NCBI GenBank assembly: GCA_003278875.1
Contig: QCCQ01000008.1
Location: forward strand, 1 to 64,000
Direction of reading: 5' to 3'
Length of the DNA: 64,000 nucleotides
Source of the DNA: Prochlorococcus sp. AG-347-L21
GTDB lineage: Bacteria; Cyanobacteriota; Cyanobacteriia; PCC-6307; Cyanobiaceae
The translations under genes and the position numbers were made by a program. Positions 38,336-48,432 of this stretch are shown here, in pieces. Positions within the stretch are counted from its first letter, which is position 1. Every line of letters starts with the position of its first letter. The notes under the pieces were generated by a model, which searched no databases, was not told the origin of the DNA, and worked only from the letters and a program-made list of their open reading frames with translations.

Positions 38336-38995
38336 ATGCCCAATATTGAATATGAATTAAACGAGAAAATTCATGCAATTATTATCAACCCTTATCTATC
38401 CTGGGAAGATTTCTGTGTAAATTGCGATTTAATAAGAAAATACAATATCAAAAATATTTCTACTTCACTAAATTATTTAACTGATATTAAAAACTGTTTG
38501 GGTAATTACAGTGCGGATATAAACGCACTTATTTCTTACCCTTTAGCAGATTTACCAGTTTCATTTATTGAAGAATTAGTTTGTTTTGCAAAAGATGAGG
38601 GTGCAAAAGGGATTGAATATATCCCAAACTTTATCAATTTATCAAAAAGAAATTTAGAAACTTTCGCTGCTGAAATTGAGCAAGTTAAATTATCTGGATT
38701 ACCAGTTTCAATAATCATAAATAAATCAAAACTACAAAAAGAAGTTTTTATTTATGCTATAGAAATATGTTTGGAATTAGGAATAAAAAATTTTCAATTC
38801 GGGGACGGGTTTGGGTCCCCTCTTACATCTAATGATGTTCTCGAAATACTAAAAATAACAGGCTCACAAAATCAAATCAAAGTTGTAGGTGGCATAAAAA
38901 AACTGACGCAAGTAATTGATTTGTTTAATAATGGGATTAGTTGCGTCGGAACTTCCAATTTTTGTGAAATTTTTGAAGAAGTAAACATTATTTAA
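38336..38995 (+). CDS. deoC: Deoxyribose-phosphate aldolase family protein, probably inactive
   Basis: The 219-residue protein follows the DeoC barrel from end to end, with VKVVGGI-like IKVVGGIKKLTQVIDL and GTSNFCEIF at the end. In DeoC the Schiff-base lysine sits in FIKTSTGFG; here the segment is NFQFGDGFGSP, so the lysine is replaced by Gln. The Asp of the second catalytic site (EVDVV) reads GIEYI. The lysine of the VKASGG position is kept. With these losses the aldolase reaction is unlikely. It ends 0 bases before the recO start (TAA then ATG) and lies in the operon hpf-deoC-recO. Confidence 0.82.
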   Translation: MPNIEYELNEKIHAIIINPYLSWEDFCVNCDLIRKYNIKNISTSLNYLTDIKNCLGNYSADINALISYPLADLPVSFIEELVCFAKDEGAKGIEYIPNFINLSKRNLETFAAEIEQVKLSGLPVSIIINKSKLQKEVFIYAIEICLELGIKNFQFGDGFGSPLTSNDVLEILKITGSQNQIKVVGGIKKLTQVIDLFNNGISCVGTSNFCEIFEEVNII

Positions 38996-39781
38996 ATGTC
39001 TGGTTCTGGTGAGTGCAGACTAAAAGGTCTCTGTATTAAAGCTTCTCCATTAGGTGAGAATGATAGATTAATAACTATCCTTACCGATGAGCAAGGGATT
39101 GTTAGATTAGCAGTACCTGGTGCTAGGCGTCCAAAAAGTAGTCTTGCCGCAGCTACTCCATTAACATATTTAAGTCTGCAGATTTTTGGGAAAAGAAATC
39201 TTAAATCTGTACGTCAAATTAAAATATTAAAAAGCTATTCTGGTCTAGGGAAAAATATTGAATGTCTTGCAGCCGCACAAGCAATAACTGAATTAACATT
39301 TTTATTAGTAGGTAATTATGACAAGCAAAAAGACTATTTATCTTGCGTTCTTGCACATCTTGATAGGATTTATTTATATGAAGAGTCTCAAGAAGAAGAT
39401 ATTAAAATGCTCTCAATGAGTATTCAATCTTTAATCCATCTATTAGCCATAGGGGGTATTAATTTACCAATTCATCATTGTTGTAAAACTGGAGAACCTA
39501 TTATTCCACCTTTAGGAAATTGGGAATGGAGTTGTTATTATTTGCCAAGTGAAGGGTTTTCATCTATAGAAGATCCTCAAAGCAATCTAAAGATTAATGC
39601 ATCTGAAGTTGCTTTATTACAGAGACTTCTTTTCCCAGAATTACCAATTAAATCTAATGGAGAGTTATTGGGTCCCAAAAAAGTCTGGCTTAAAATATTA
39701 TTCATTATTGAGACATGGATCTCTACTCAATTAGAGAAGGATCTATCTTCACTAAAAATGTTGAGAGAAATATATAGTTAG
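38996..39781 (+). CDS. recO: DNA repair protein RecO
   Basis: RecO works with RecR to load RecA on single-stranded DNA at gaps. The 261-residue protein has the N-terminal OB fold (GLCIKASPLGENDRLITILT, VRLAVPGARRPKSSL) and the helical C-terminal part. A CCKTGEP segment stands where the RecO zinc site is found, but the full four-Cys set is not present. The ATG at 38996 touches the previous stop. Confidence 0.92.
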   Translation: MSGSGECRLKGLCIKASPLGENDRLITILTDEQGIVRLAVPGARRPKSSLAAATPLTYLSLQIFGKRNLKSVRQIKILKSYSGLGKNIECLAAAQAITELTFLLVGNYDKQKDYLSCVLAHLDRIYLYEESQEEDIKMLSMSIQSLIHLLAIGGINLPIHHCCKTGEPIIPPLGNWEWSCYYLPSEGFSSIEDPQSNLKINASEVALLQRLLFPELPIKSNGELLGPKKVWLKILFIIETWISTQLEKDLSSLKMLREIYS

Positions 39782-39866
39782 TATTTTCATGAAGCATTAA
39801 AAAATTTGAAAAATATGATCATGGTGCCTTTGCCTGTTAACTTAATAAATAGTTAATTAAATCAAT

Positions 39867-41033
39867 GTGGTTCATGTTGCCTGGTTGGGTAAGAAATCTC
39901 CTTTTTGTGGAAATGTAACTTATGGTAATTCAACTACTGAGAAATTAAAGGCCAGAGGTCATAAAATTAGTTTCATTCATTTCGACAATCCTTCTAGTTC
40001 AAATTCATCAAAACCATTATTTCTGGCAAATGATCCTGATGTAAGTCTTCCATATTTAATTAAGTCCCAAGTTTACACAATACCGTCACCAAGAGCAGAG
40101 AAAGAGCTAAGGCTATCATTGGAAAGATTAAAGCCTGATTTAGTACATGCAAGCTTAACTTTATCTCCTTTAGACTTTAGACTTCCGGAGATTTGTGATG
40201 AAATTAATCTTCCACTCATAGGAACATTTCATCCACCATTTGATGCAAAAAATAGAAATTTAACTGCTAGCACTCAACAGTTAACATATCAACTTTATGC
40301 TCCTTCTTTATCAAAGTTCGATAAAATAATTATTTTTTCCGAACTTCAAAAAAATGTTCTTTATAAATTAGGAGTACCTAAAGAAAAACAAATAATTATT
40401 CCAAACGGTGTTGATGAGAATATTTGGAAACCTTTTTGCGAAAAAAATAAAAAATATGATCAGGTAAAAAACAAACTTGGAAATGAAAGAATCTTTTTAT
40501 ATATGGGTAGGATTGCTAATGAGAAAAATATCGAGGCACTTTTACGTTCTTGGCGCCAAACAAAAACTCAAAATTGCAAATTAGTTATTGTTGGAGATGG
40601 ACCAATAAAGCCAACACTTGAAAATAGTTTTTCTAACCTTGGTAATGAGAAATTAATTTGGTGGGGCGCCGAATTAGATTTAGAAACTAGGGTAGCGATA
40701 ATGCAAATAGCAGAGGTATTTTTCTTACCAAGTTTAGTTGAGGGTTTGTCATTATCACTTTTAGAGGCAATGTCTGCTGGTACTGCATGTGTAGCCACAG
40801 ATGCCGGTGCTGATGGTGAAGTTTTAGATAATGGAGCAGGGATAGTTATTTCAACTGATAATGTGGCGGCACAACTGAAAACTATAATCCCAATTCTTGT
40901 AGAACATCCTTCATTTATAAAAGACCTTGGCGAAAAAGCTAGAGAACGAGTACTTGAGAGATATACAATTACTAAAAATATAAATTCGCTTGAAAAAGTT
41001 TATATGAACTTAAAAAGCAGTTTCAAAAACTAA
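39867..41033 (+). CDS. GT4-family glycosyltransferase
   Basis: The 388-residue protein is a GT-B glycosyltransferase of the group 1 (GT4) family. It has a start VHVAWLGKKSPFCGNVTYGN, the acceptor loop FHPPFDAKNRN, the phosphate loop YMGRIANEKNIEALLRSW near residue 212 and the donor motif PSLVEGLSLSLLEAMSAG near residue 290. SqdX/SQD2 and sucrose-type enzymes are in this family, but no motif here fixes the sugar or acceptor. The start is GTG at 39867. It converges with proC with a 4-base overlap. Confidence 0.85.
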   Translation: MVHVAWLGKKSPFCGNVTYGNSTTEKLKARGHKISFIHFDNPSSSNSSKPLFLANDPDVSLPYLIKSQVYTIPSPRAEKELRLSLERLKPDLVHASLTLSPLDFRLPEICDEINLPLIGTFHPPFDAKNRNLTASTQQLTYQLYAPSLSKFDKIIIFSELQKNVLYKLGVPKEKQIIIPNGVDENIWKPFCEKNKKYDQVKNKLGNERIFLYMGRIANEKNIEALLRSWRQTKTQNCKLVIVGDGPIKPTLENSFSNLGNEKLIWWGAELDLETRVAIMQIAEVFFLPSLVEGLSLSLLEAMSAGTACVATDAGADGEVLDNGAGIVISTDNVAAQLKTIIPILVEHPSFIKDLGEKARERVLERYTITKNINSLEKVYMNLKSSFKN

Positions 41034-41842
41034 CGAAACTCTTTACTTCTATTACTAGCAGAAACTATTGATTCCATTAATGCAGACCTTACACTCTTTT
41101 TTTCTAAAACCCTTAAAGCAGAAATAGTTGTTCCACCTGGAGAGGTTACTAAATTCTTAAGCTCAGAAGTAGTAAGTTTATTTTCCTTTATTAGACAAAT
41201 AGTCCCAAGTATCATTTCCATAACAAGTTCCTCTGAAATAATTTTTGGTAATCCCCCGCTTAATCCTCCATCACTTAATGCTTCTATAATTAGAGCAATA
41301 ATTGCAGGACCTGATGAAGTTAAAGCTAAAAATATATCAAGGTATTCTTCAGTAAATTCATAAATTTTACTAGTATTTTCAAATAACTTTTTTGTAAATT
41401 GTTTCTGATCTTCTGTAATTTCTTCCCCCCAAGCAATCCCTGTTAAACCTTTTCCAATAGTTATTGGAATATTTGTAACCACCCTTACACATTTATGATT
41501 AGGAAACTTTTGAGTAAGTCTATTTATTGAAACCCCAGCAAGAATTGAAACTATTAAATTGTCCTTATTTTTTATATGATGAGCCTCGTTTATATCATTC
41601 AATTGTTGAGGTTTTATCGAAAGAAGTTTATATTGACAATCCCAAATTATTTTTGACTCTTTAGAACCTGATTTATAAACATTTATATTGTGTTTATAAT
41701 TTTTTTTTATGTTTTCTAAACTTTTTTCTGTTTTTACAACACAAAAAACATTCTCTGGCTGAATTAATTTGTTATCTAATAGAGGAGTAACTATAGCACT
41801 TGCAATATTTCCAAAACCAATAATCGCAATTTTATCTGTCAC
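41030..41842 (-). CDS. proC: Pyrroline-5-carboxylate reductase
   Basis: ProC makes proline from pyrroline-5-carboxylate with NAD(P)H. The 270-residue protein has the dinucleotide loop IAIIGFGNIASAIVTPL at the start, SILAGVSINRLTQ near residue 92 and the signature LVTSPGGTTISALRVLE at the end. It lies 7 bases after sepF on the same strand. Confidence 0.95.
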   Translation of the reverse strand: MTDKIAIIGFGNIASAIVTPLLDNKLIQPENVFCVVKTEKSLENIKKNYKHNINVYKSGSKESKIIWDCQYKLLSIKPQQLNDINEAHHIKNKDNLIVSILAGVSINRLTQKFPNHKCVRVVTNIPITIGKGLTGIAWGEEITEDQKQFTKKLFENTSKIYEFTEEYLDIFLALTSSGPAIIALIIEALSDGGLSGGLPKIISEELVMEMILGTICLIKENKLTTSELKNLVTSPGGTTISALRVLEKKSVRSALMESIVSASNRSKEFR

Positions 41843-41849
41843 AGATTAA

Positions 41850-42425
41850 TCATGAATAAGCACTTAATTTAGAATTGCCCCATGCTGGTTCAGGAGTAGT
41901 ATTTTTACCCAAACTATATTGTGGTGCGTTTTCTGTAGACACAGAGGAAGGAGAAGCTTCTTCTGGGGAAGAACTAGTTACATTTACACAACTTGGAGCA
42001 AAAAGGAAAATACTTTCACCGACTCTCTCTTGATGTCCATCAATTGCATATGTGCCCCCAGCAATAAAATCAACTGCTCTTTGAGCTTGATCAGGATCCA
42101 TCATAGTTAAATTGAGAATTACAGTTTTTCTCTCTCTTAATGCTTGTATAGCTTGAGGCATCTCATCAAAACTTCTCGGTTCCATTAAGCTTACTTCTGA
42201 GGATGAATTTGAGATTCCAGGCATACCAACTACTTTTGATGATCTGTTGTTATTCATAAAATCGAATGGATTTGAATTTGCAAGGGCATTTGCATTCTTT
42301 GGATTTTGTTTGAAATTATTAATATCGTTTAATTCATCCTCCGAAGCATAATCCAACTCATCAAAATCATCATCGAGATACTCATCCCCTGCAACAACTG
42401 CCTTTAATCTAGAAAGAAGTGACAC
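41850..42425 (-). CDS. sepF: Cell division protein SepF (Cdv2)
   Basis: SepF links FtsZ filaments to the membrane. The 191-residue protein has an N-terminal amphipathic start [11 protein letters not shown], a long acidic linker, and the SepF core [20 protein letters not shown] and [21 protein letters not shown] Ser/Pro-rich tail of about 40 residues follows. Operon order sepF-proC next to pipY is typical in cyanobacteria and also elsewhere (ylmE-ylmF). Confidence 0.94.
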   Translation of the reverse strand: MSLLSRLKAVVAGDEYLDDDFDELDYASEDELNDINNFKQNPKNANALANSNPFDFMNNNRSSKVVGMPGISNSSSEVSLMEPRSFDEMPQAIQALRERKTVILNLTMMDPDQAQRAVDFIAGGTYAIDGHQERVGESIFLFAPSCVNVTSSSPEEASPSSVSTENAPQYSLGKNTTPEPAWGNSKLSAYS

Positions 42426-42574
42426 CTTTAAAATCCTCTTGAAATTGATTACTAAGGTTTAAGAACCTTGAGTAATAGATCCATTTTTTAAATGAATAAA
42501 CTACCTATACTTAAATAACGTTAGTTGAACTTTACTGCAAGTTTATAGATAAGATTTTTATAAAAAAATACTAA

Positions 42575-43210
42575 TTAAGATCTACCTCCAAAAATCAATG
42601 ATCCTAATCTTAACCAAGTTGATCCAGCGTCAATAGCTTCCTCCCAATCACCTGACATCCCCATGGAACAATCTGGTAGTTGTAGATAATCAGCCAGAGC
42701 ACGACATTTTTTGAACAATCCTGAATTTTCTTTAGAGCTAAGTCCTTTAGGATTGATAGTCATCAAACCAGTTAATGAGATATTTTTCAACTCTTGAATT
42801 TCTCTCCATTTCAAAATTAAAAAATCAGGATTAAAACCTCCTTTAGTAGGATCATCACTCAACTTAACCTGCAACATTATTAACGGATTTTTCTTCTCTT
42901 CACGTGAAATATTAGAAATCTTTTGCAACTTTTCAAATGAATCTACTGAATGAATATATTTAAAATTTTGAACTATTTTTCTTATTTTATTACTTTGTAT
43001 TTTTCCAATAAAGTGCCAATTTATTTGTTTAAGATCTTTTAAGGTTAATTGTTTTTTAAACGCCTCTTGAACCTTACTTTCACCAAAATCGTTCTGGCCT
43101 ATATTTTGAATAGTCATGATTTCTTGACTTTTAAATCCTTTACTTACCGCAAGAATATTTACATTTGATGGTATTTTATTTTTTATTTTTAAATAATTTG
43201 CAGGGTTCAC
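42575..43210 (-). CDS. pipY: YggS-family PLP homeostasis protein (PipY)
   Basis: The 211-residue protein is a single-domain alanine-racemase-like barrel that holds PLP and keeps vitamin B6 and amino-acid pools in balance. The PLP lysine is in ILAVSKGFKSQEI near residue 24, and the segments IQSNKIRKIV and SMGMSGDWEEAID are typical. It follows pipX with a 3-base gap. This pipX-pipY pair is a known cyanobacterial operon whose products interact functionally. Confidence 0.95.
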   Translation of the reverse strand: MNPANYLKIKNKIPSNVNILAVSKGFKSQEIMTIQNIGQNDFGESKVQEAFKKQLTLKDLKQINWHFIGKIQSNKIRKIVQNFKYIHSVDSFEKLQKISNISREEKKNPLIMLQVKLSDDPTKGGFNPDFLILKWREIQELKNISLTGLMTINPKGLSSKENSGLFKKCRALADYLQLPDCSMGMSGDWEEAIDAGSTWLRLGSLIFGGRS

Positions 43211-43213
43211 CTT

Positions 43214-43480
43214 TTATAAGAAAGTTTGCGTAAATAAATTCTCCCATTTAGATAGTTCTTCAGATCCTTTTCTTCTGGCTTTTTGAAGGTTTAATTCGGC
43301 CTGATTACGGGCATCTAAATAAGGTATAACTTCAAAAAAAACTTCTCTCTGTCGAACTTCTACCAAAAAAAACATTTTTTGAGCGTATAAAGTCGCATAA
43401 ATATCTCTCCCATCATTTCCAGGAGAAACTTGGTACAGCATGCCAAATGTTGGATGGTTTAAATAACGCTCAGAACTCAA
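43214..43480 (-). CDS. pipX: NtcA co-activator PipX
   Basis: PipX binds either the PII signalling protein or the nitrogen regulator NtcA, depending on 2-oxoglutarate, and so couples the C/N state to transcription. The 88-residue protein has the Tudor-like N-terminal domain (HPTFGMLYQVSPGNDGRDIY, LYAQKMFFLV) and the two C-terminal helices (ARNQAELNLQKARRKGS). The length is as in other PipX. It is followed by pipY. Confidence 0.95.
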   Translation of the reverse strand: MSSERYLNHPTFGMLYQVSPGNDGRDIYATLYAQKMFFLVEVRQREVFFEVIPYLDARNQAELNLQKARRKGSEELSKWENLFTQTFL

Positions 43481-43499
43481 ACCTAAAATATTGTGTTAT

Positions 43500-44414
43500 T
43501 TATAATGCACCATACAGTTTTCTAAGAAAAATTGCTATGCAAATAAAACAAATCGATAATGTATTAACAATTACATTGAGAGATTTTGAAGGATAAAGGG
43601 TTCTAAATCTGTTGGTTTTTATAATAATTTTTTTCTTTGAGAGTAATGATTCTGCTCCATGATCAATTCTCAGAAATATATTTTGAAATAACCTTTCTGA
43701 TAAGATTAATAAAACATTAAAGGATTTTTTTAATCCTAAATTTCGAAAATTTATTGATCTAACTGACACTGATTTAACAATATTTTGAAATTCTTCCTGC
43801 ACTAGAGGAATAAAACGTAATGCAAGTAATAACTGAAAAAGCCACTTACTAATTGGCAATCCAATCTTTCTTAATGGATACATAAACCAACTTAATCCCC
43901 ATACAATGTCTTCCTGCAATGTGGTTAAAAGCATCAAATTTACACTATGAATAACGGTAAATATCAAAGTAGAGGTTTTTATTCCTAGTTCAAATGCTTT
44001 TTTTGATAAGTTGTAGGGACCAAAATTAATAAACCATATTTTCTGCGAAGGAATCTGCAAAATATTCCATTCTTTTTGGGTTTCCAGTACTACTTGCAAC
44101 TCATTGGGATTTCTTAAGTAGCCATCAAGAGATTGAATATCAGACGAGGCAAGTATTGATATACATCCAATTAATAGTGATAAACATGAGAGGAAAAATA
44201 ATGATCGCCACCATACCCTAGATGGCAATAAACTTAAAAAAGTAATTAATAGTAAAAAACCAACTAAACTCAATCTCCATATTGGACCTGCCCAAATTGG
44301 AGTGATTAAAAATATCATTACGATAATTATTTTTAATCTACTATCTATAATTCTTAGCCAACTTCTATTACCATGAACGTATTGACCAACAGAAAATTTG
44401 GTAAGCAAATTCAT
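43500..44414 (-). CDS. EcfT/CbiQ-family ECF transporter T component
   Basis: The 304-residue membrane protein has five to six spans and a cytoplasmic coupling region. The N-terminal IIDSRLKIIIVMIFLITPIW and the later ALRFIPLVQEEFQNIVKSVSVR are the CbiQ/EcfT features; the T component links an S component to the ATPases. No S or A component is adjacent. It overlaps the der stop by one base and lies 19 bases before pipX, so der-ecfT-pipX-pipY may be one transcript. Confidence 0.87.
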   Translation of the reverse strand: MNLLTKFSVGQYVHGNRSWLRIIDSRLKIIIVMIFLITPIWAGPIWRLSLVGFLLLITFLSLLPSRVWWRSLFFLSCLSLLIGCISILASSDIQSLDGYLRNPNELQVVLETQKEWNILQIPSQKIWFINFGPYNLSKKAFELGIKTSTLIFTVIHSVNLMLLTTLQEDIVWGLSWFMYPLRKIGLPISKWLFQLLLALRFIPLVQEEFQNIVKSVSVRSINFRNLGLKKSFNVLLILSERLFQNIFLRIDHGAESLLSKKKIIIKTNRFRTLYPSKSLNVIVNTLSICFICIAIFLRKLYGAL

Positions 44415-45787
44415 TAATCTTTTTGAATTAACTCAATATTTTCTCTTTCGACCTCTTTATTAAGTGCTCTTTGCTGTTTTCCTCTCCAAAGTAAAATTAG
44501 GGGTGTTCCTTCAAAGCCTAAATTTACTCTAATTTGTTTTTCAATATATCTTCTATAAGTTATTCCGAATAATTTAGGGTCATTTACAAAAAGAGTAAAA
44601 GTTGGAGGTTTGTTCTTTACTTGAGTACCATAATAAAGCCTACCTTGCTTGCCGCTTCTCTTAGTTGGGGGACTTTTCCAACTGATTGATTCTTTTAGTA
44701 CTTCATTAACTACTGATGTTGTCACTCTTCTTCTATGTTGATTTACAGCATTAAGAGCATGCTCAAAAATATTATCAACTCTTTGACCAGTTAGGGCCGA
44801 TATAAAAATCATTTTTGACCAGTGTAAAAAATAAAGTTTAGATCTAAGTTCTTTTTCTACTTGGTAAATTGTTGAACTATTTTTTTCTACAAGATCCCAT
44901 TTATTAACAACAATTATGCAAGCTCTGCCTTGTTCTTCTATGCGCCCAGCCAGCTTCTGGTCTTGATCAGTTACTCCCTCAACCGCATCTATAACTAACA
45001 CACAAACATCACTTCTATCTATAGATTTAAAAGCCCTATTAATACCAAAGAATTCAGTACCATATTTAACATTTTTCTTTCTTCTAATACCTGCAGTATC
45101 AATAATTTTCCAATGATTATCACCTTTTTTAATAAGAGTATCTATTGAATCAGTTGTCGTACCACTAATATCACTAACTATTGCTCTTTTTTCTCCACAG
45201 ATTGAATTTAACAAACTAGATTTACCAACATTAGGCCTACCAATAATTGACATCATTATCTTTTCTTCATCATTCTGGATATTATTTTCAGGAAGTTCAC
45301 CAATAACGAGATCTAAAAGGTCTCCAGTACCTGAACCATGAATAGCCGAAACAGGGTTAGGTTCGCCCAATCCTAATTTCCAGAATTCGGAAGCCAAGGA
45401 TATTCCAAGAGTAGTCGATTCGCATTTATTAACAGCAACAATTGTTTTACAGCTTGAGTTTCTTAACCATTTTGCTATTGATAAATCACCATCAGTAACG
45501 CCTTGATTCCCATCTACCACCAGTAAAGCGAGTGAAGCCTCTTCTAGAGCCAAGAAAACTTGTGTCCTTATCTCTGGGAGAAATTCACTATCATCATCAA
45601 ACACTAAACCTCCAGTATCAACTATTTGAAATTCCTTACCTCCCCATGAAGCATTTTGATAAGTTCTATCTCTTGTAACTCCAGGCTTATCAAATACTAT
45701 TGCATCATTACTTTGGCAAAGACGATTAACTAAGGTAGATTTCCCAACGTTAGGTCTTCCGATAATTGCTATTGTAGGAAGAATCAA
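44414..45787 (-). CDS. der: Ribosome biogenesis GTPase Der (EngA)
   Basis: Der helps to build the 50S subunit. The 457-residue protein has two GTPase domains in tandem: [16 protein letters not shown] at residue 8 with DTGG, NKCE; and [16 protein letters not shown] near 185 with DTAGI and NKWD. A KH-like C-terminal domain ends the protein. It lies about 75 bases from the DUF1823 gene start on the same strand. Confidence 0.97.
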   Translation of the reverse strand: MILPTIAIIGRPNVGKSTLVNRLCQSNDAIVFDKPGVTRDRTYQNASWGGKEFQIVDTGGLVFDDDSEFLPEIRTQVFLALEEASLALLVVDGNQGVTDGDLSIAKWLRNSSCKTIVAVNKCESTTLGISLASEFWKLGLGEPNPVSAIHGSGTGDLLDLVIGELPENNIQNDEEKIMMSIIGRPNVGKSSLLNSICGEKRAIVSDISGTTTDSIDTLIKKGDNHWKIIDTAGIRRKKNVKYGTEFFGINRAFKSIDRSDVCVLVIDAVEGVTDQDQKLAGRIEEQGRACIIVVNKWDLVEKNSSTIYQVEKELRSKLYFLHWSKMIFISALTGQRVDNIFEHALNAVNQHRRRVTTSVVNEVLKESISWKSPPTKRSGKQGRLYYGTQVKNKPPTFTLFVNDPKLFGITYRRYIEKQIRVNLGFEGTPLILLWRGKQQRALNKEVERENIELIQKD

Positions 45788-45860
45788 TTCTTCTCTCCAA
45801 AGAAAGTAGTATCTATTACAACTATACCTTTAATAGAATCATTTACCTTTTACAAAAAAC

Positions 45861-46346
45861 TTATTTTATTTCTGGATCGCCAAAATGTCCTTTAACTGGA
45901 TTAACAGGGGGTGAACTAGGACTTGGCATTAATCCACTATCTTTTGAAAAACAATTATTTTCAATTGCCCAATAAATCAACCAATTTACCGCCGTCGCTC
46001 TTCTAGTTCTTCTTGGATAGAGTTCATTAATCTTATAACCTTTAAAATTAAGAAAATTTTTTAATCCTTGTTTATAGTCTTTTGGAATTGATCGAGTCAA
46101 ATGTACTGAGGCTGGTCGCTCTGAAATTATTTGAGGAGCTTTTTCAAATTTTTCTGACCAATAAGAAGGAGTTAATGCGCTAAAGGCCCAATCATTTATA
46201 GAGAGTTCTTTAGTGTAAAAAAGTCTTTCCCAAACTAATTCACAAACAAATACATCACTAACTTTATCTTCAAGAATAAGAAATAGTAGTTTTTTACATA
46301 TTGGCCATGTAAATTGATTTTCAATGAATTTTTCTTTTTTATACAT
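45861..46346 (-). CDS. DUF1823 family protein
   Basis: The 161-residue protein fits the cyanobacterial and plant DUF1823 family. Conserved parts are VCELVWERLFY, ALTPSYWSEKFEKAPQIISE, ERPASVHLTRSIPKDYKQGL and RRTRRATAVNWLIYWA. No catalytic motif or membrane span is seen. Its start touches the cobI stop (1-base overlap), so it is translated in step with cobI. Function unknown. Confidence 0.87.
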   Translation of the reverse strand: MYKKEKFIENQFTWPICKKLLFLILEDKVSDVFVCELVWERLFYTKELSINDWAFSALTPSYWSEKFEKAPQIISERPASVHLTRSIPKDYKQGLKNFLNFKGYKINELYPRRTRRATAVNWLIYWAIENNCFSKDSGLMPSPSSPPVNPVKGHFGDPEIK

Positions 46347-47101
46347 TAATCGAACCTTATCAAAATTAAAGAAAAATAAGGCATAACTTCCTTATTATAT
46401 TGAGATGCATATTGAATAATTTGATCAGGCGTACCAATATTCAAAGCAATTAATGATTTTTTGATAATATCCTCTTTTTTTAAAGTTTCCCTAACTAAAT
46501 TCCATCTTTTCCCAATTTTCATAATGGCCAAGACTGTTTTATTTTCTCTACTTTCTTTAATTAGAGATGTTAATTCTGAATTGGAAGAAGGGCACTCTTT
46601 GATTATTAAAGTCTCACCTTTTTTAACTAAATCAAAATCATTCAAAGCTGCTGCTGCTGAAATAGAGGAAATACCAGGTATTGTTTTGGTAATGATTTCT
46701 GGATAATTATTCTTTGTAATCCTCAAAATATTAGAAGAACTTGCAAATATTGAGGTATCTCCTAGGCAAAGTAAAACCACTGATTCACCATTTTTTATAA
46801 ATTTCACAATTTTTTCTACTGCGATAGACCATATTTCATCTGGATCAAAATCCTTCCTAGCCATTGGAAAGATGATAGGAATATTTTTTTTAAATTTGGT
46901 GTACTTCTTGACTATTTCCGCAGCGAAACTCTTTTTATTATCATCTGATATTGGGAAAACAATAACTTTCGCTTTTTTTATTGCATCCACAGCAGCAATT
47001 GTTAAAAGCGATGGATCTCCAGGGCCTACACCAACGATAGTGAATGTTGGTAAATCAGTTTTATATCGATTAAGTAAACTTAAGAACTTGTTTATTATCA
47101 T
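46346..47101 (-). CDS. cobI: Precorrin-2 C20-methyltransferase
   Basis: This SAM-dependent enzyme adds the C20 methyl group in cobalamin (here pseudo-B12-type) synthesis. It has the tetrapyrrole methylase motifs FTIVGVGPGDPSLLTIAAVD, VLLCLGDTSIFASS and IPGISSISAAAAL. The ORF-track frame begins at 47143, but that start lies inside miaE; the ATG at 47101 (MIINKFLSLLNRYK) still precedes the whole domain and is preferred. It follows miaE and precedes DUF1823 on the same strand. Confidence 0.9.
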   Translation of the reverse strand: MIINKFLSLLNRYKTDLPTFTIVGVGPGDPSLLTIAAVDAIKKAKVIVFPISDDNKKSFAAEIVKKYTKFKKNIPIIFPMARKDFDPDEIWSIAVEKIVKFIKNGESVVLLCLGDTSIFASSSNILRITKNNYPEIITKTIPGISSISAAAALNDFDLVKKGETLIIKECPSSNSELTSLIKESRENKTVLAIMKIGKRWNLVRETLKKEDIIKKSLIALNIGTPDQIIQYASQYNKEVMPYFSLILIRFD

Positions 47102-47117
47102 TTTTATTTTATTAACT

Positions 47118-47726
47118 TTAGCTATGTACCCTTGGCAATACAAAAGTTTCAGCTAGTATTGATGACTCAATTTCAGACAATTCCTCTAACCTTTTTAAAG
47201 TTTGATTTTTAGAGAATTTAGTTTGCGCTAGTTTCCAGTAAACTCCAAAATGTCTTGCTTCACTCTCAAGCAGAGACTCATAAAGGGATTTAAACGATTT
47301 ATCTTCAGAATTCAGCGCAAGCAAGCTTAATCTTTCATGACTTCTTGCTTCAATAAGTCCTGCTATTAAGAAACTATCAAGCATTCTATTGGGCTCTTCC
47401 TTTCTTATATTCTTGGACAATTCAGCTCCATATGGAGGCGGTTTTAAGGACTCAAGAGAATGTCCAAGGTCCTTTAAAAAATAAAGTATTTTTTCAAAAT
47501 GCTCTAATTCCTCTCTCGCTATTGGACTTAGAACTTCTGCTAGATTTGGTTCTGATGGATATCTAAACATCAATTGAATAGCTACTCCTGCTGCTTTTCT
47601 TTCACAATGAGCATGGTCAATAAGAATATCGATTGGATTAGATAATGCGAGTTTGATCCACTCATCTGAGGTAAATGACGATAAATATTTAATATGAGAA
47701 GTGGGTCTTTTGAAATCGACTAGCAT
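47118..47726 (-). CDS. miaE: tRNA-(ms[2]io[6]A)-hydroxylase
   Basis: MiaE hydroxylates the modified adenosine at tRNA position 37, using a di-iron centre. The 202-residue ferritin-like protein has the iron ligands in DHAHCERKAAGVAIQLM, REELEHFEKIL, AGLIEARSHERL and SEARHFGVYWKL. The start is directly next to the aroQ stop. Confidence 0.94.
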   Translation of the reverse strand: MLVDFKRPTSHIKYLSSFTSDEWIKLALSNPIDILIDHAHCERKAAGVAIQLMFRYPSEPNLAEVLSPIAREELEHFEKILYFLKDLGHSLESLKPPPYGAELSKNIRKEEPNRMLDSFLIAGLIEARSHERLSLLALNSEDKSFKSLYESLLESEARHFGVYWKLAQTKFSKNQTLKRLEELSEIESSILAETFVLPRVHS

Positions 47727-48173
47727 TTAATCTTTACTACTTAAATATCCAATGATTCCTTCAAGAGCTAAGGAATAACTTGATATGCCAAATCCACTAA
47801 TAATTCCTATAGCTTTATCTGTAAGAAAAGATTCTTTACGAAAATCTTCTCTACTGAAAATATTTGAAATATGTAACTCTACAAACGGAATTTTTGATCC
47901 AATTAAAGCATCACGAATAGAAATCGAGGTATGAGTAAAAGCGCCAGCATTTATAAGAATTCCTTGGATACTTTTTACAGACTCCTGAATTTTATCTACT
48001 ATTTCTCCTTCGTGATTACTTTGAAAACATTCAAGATTAATACTTTTTTCTTTAGCAACTTTAGTTAAATCTTTTTCTATATCACTCAATGTTTTATTAC
48101 CATATATTTCAGGTTCTCTAGTTCCCAAAAGATTTAGATTTGGTCCATTTATCAATAAGATATTCATCATCAA
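47727..48173 (-). CDS. aroQ: 3-dehydroquinate dehydratase, type II
   Basis: AroQ does the third step of the shikimate pathway. The 148-residue protein has [18 protein letters not shown] with the catalytic Arg and Tyr, [17 protein letters not shown] and [16 protein letters not shown] with the catalytic His. All active-site residues are present. It heads the aroQ-miaE-cobI-DUF1823 series and is the last protein gene before the tRNA pair. Confidence 0.96.
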   Translation of the reverse strand: MMMNILLINGPNLNLLGTREPEIYGNKTLSDIEKDLTKVAKEKSINLECFQSNHEGEIVDKIQESVKSIQGILINAGAFTHTSISIRDALIGSKIPFVELHISNIFSREDFRKESFLTDKAIGIISGFGISSYSLALEGIIGYLSSKD

Positions 48174-48268
48174 TAAAGTCTTTTCTATTAAATGCTATCT
48201 AGAAAGAAACAAAAAAACCAAAACATTTTCACACAAAGTGACCATAAACTGATAAGTTCAAATAGTGG

Positions 48269-48350
48269 GGGTCGGTGCCCGAGTGGTTAAAGGGGGCGGA
48301 CTGTAAATCCGCTGGCTCTGCCTACGTTGGTTCAAATCCAACCCGGCCCA
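48269..48350 (+). tRNA. trnY: tRNA-Tyr (anticodon GTA)
   Basis: The 82-base class II tRNA has an acceptor stem gggtcgg/ccggccc, anticodon stem gcgga/tccgc with loop ctGTAaa, a long variable arm (tggctctgcctac region) and the T-arm ggttcaaatcc. The CCA end is not encoded. It is 10 bases before tRNA-Thr and probably transcribed with it. Confidence 0.96.
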
Positions 48351-48360
48351 CTTTAAAATT

Positions 48361-48432
<72 letters not shown>

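Noticed and set aside
47102-47143. Upstream start of cobI in the ORF track
   Set aside because: It lies inside the end of miaE and precedes nothing conserved; the ATG at 47101 keeps the whole methylase domain.
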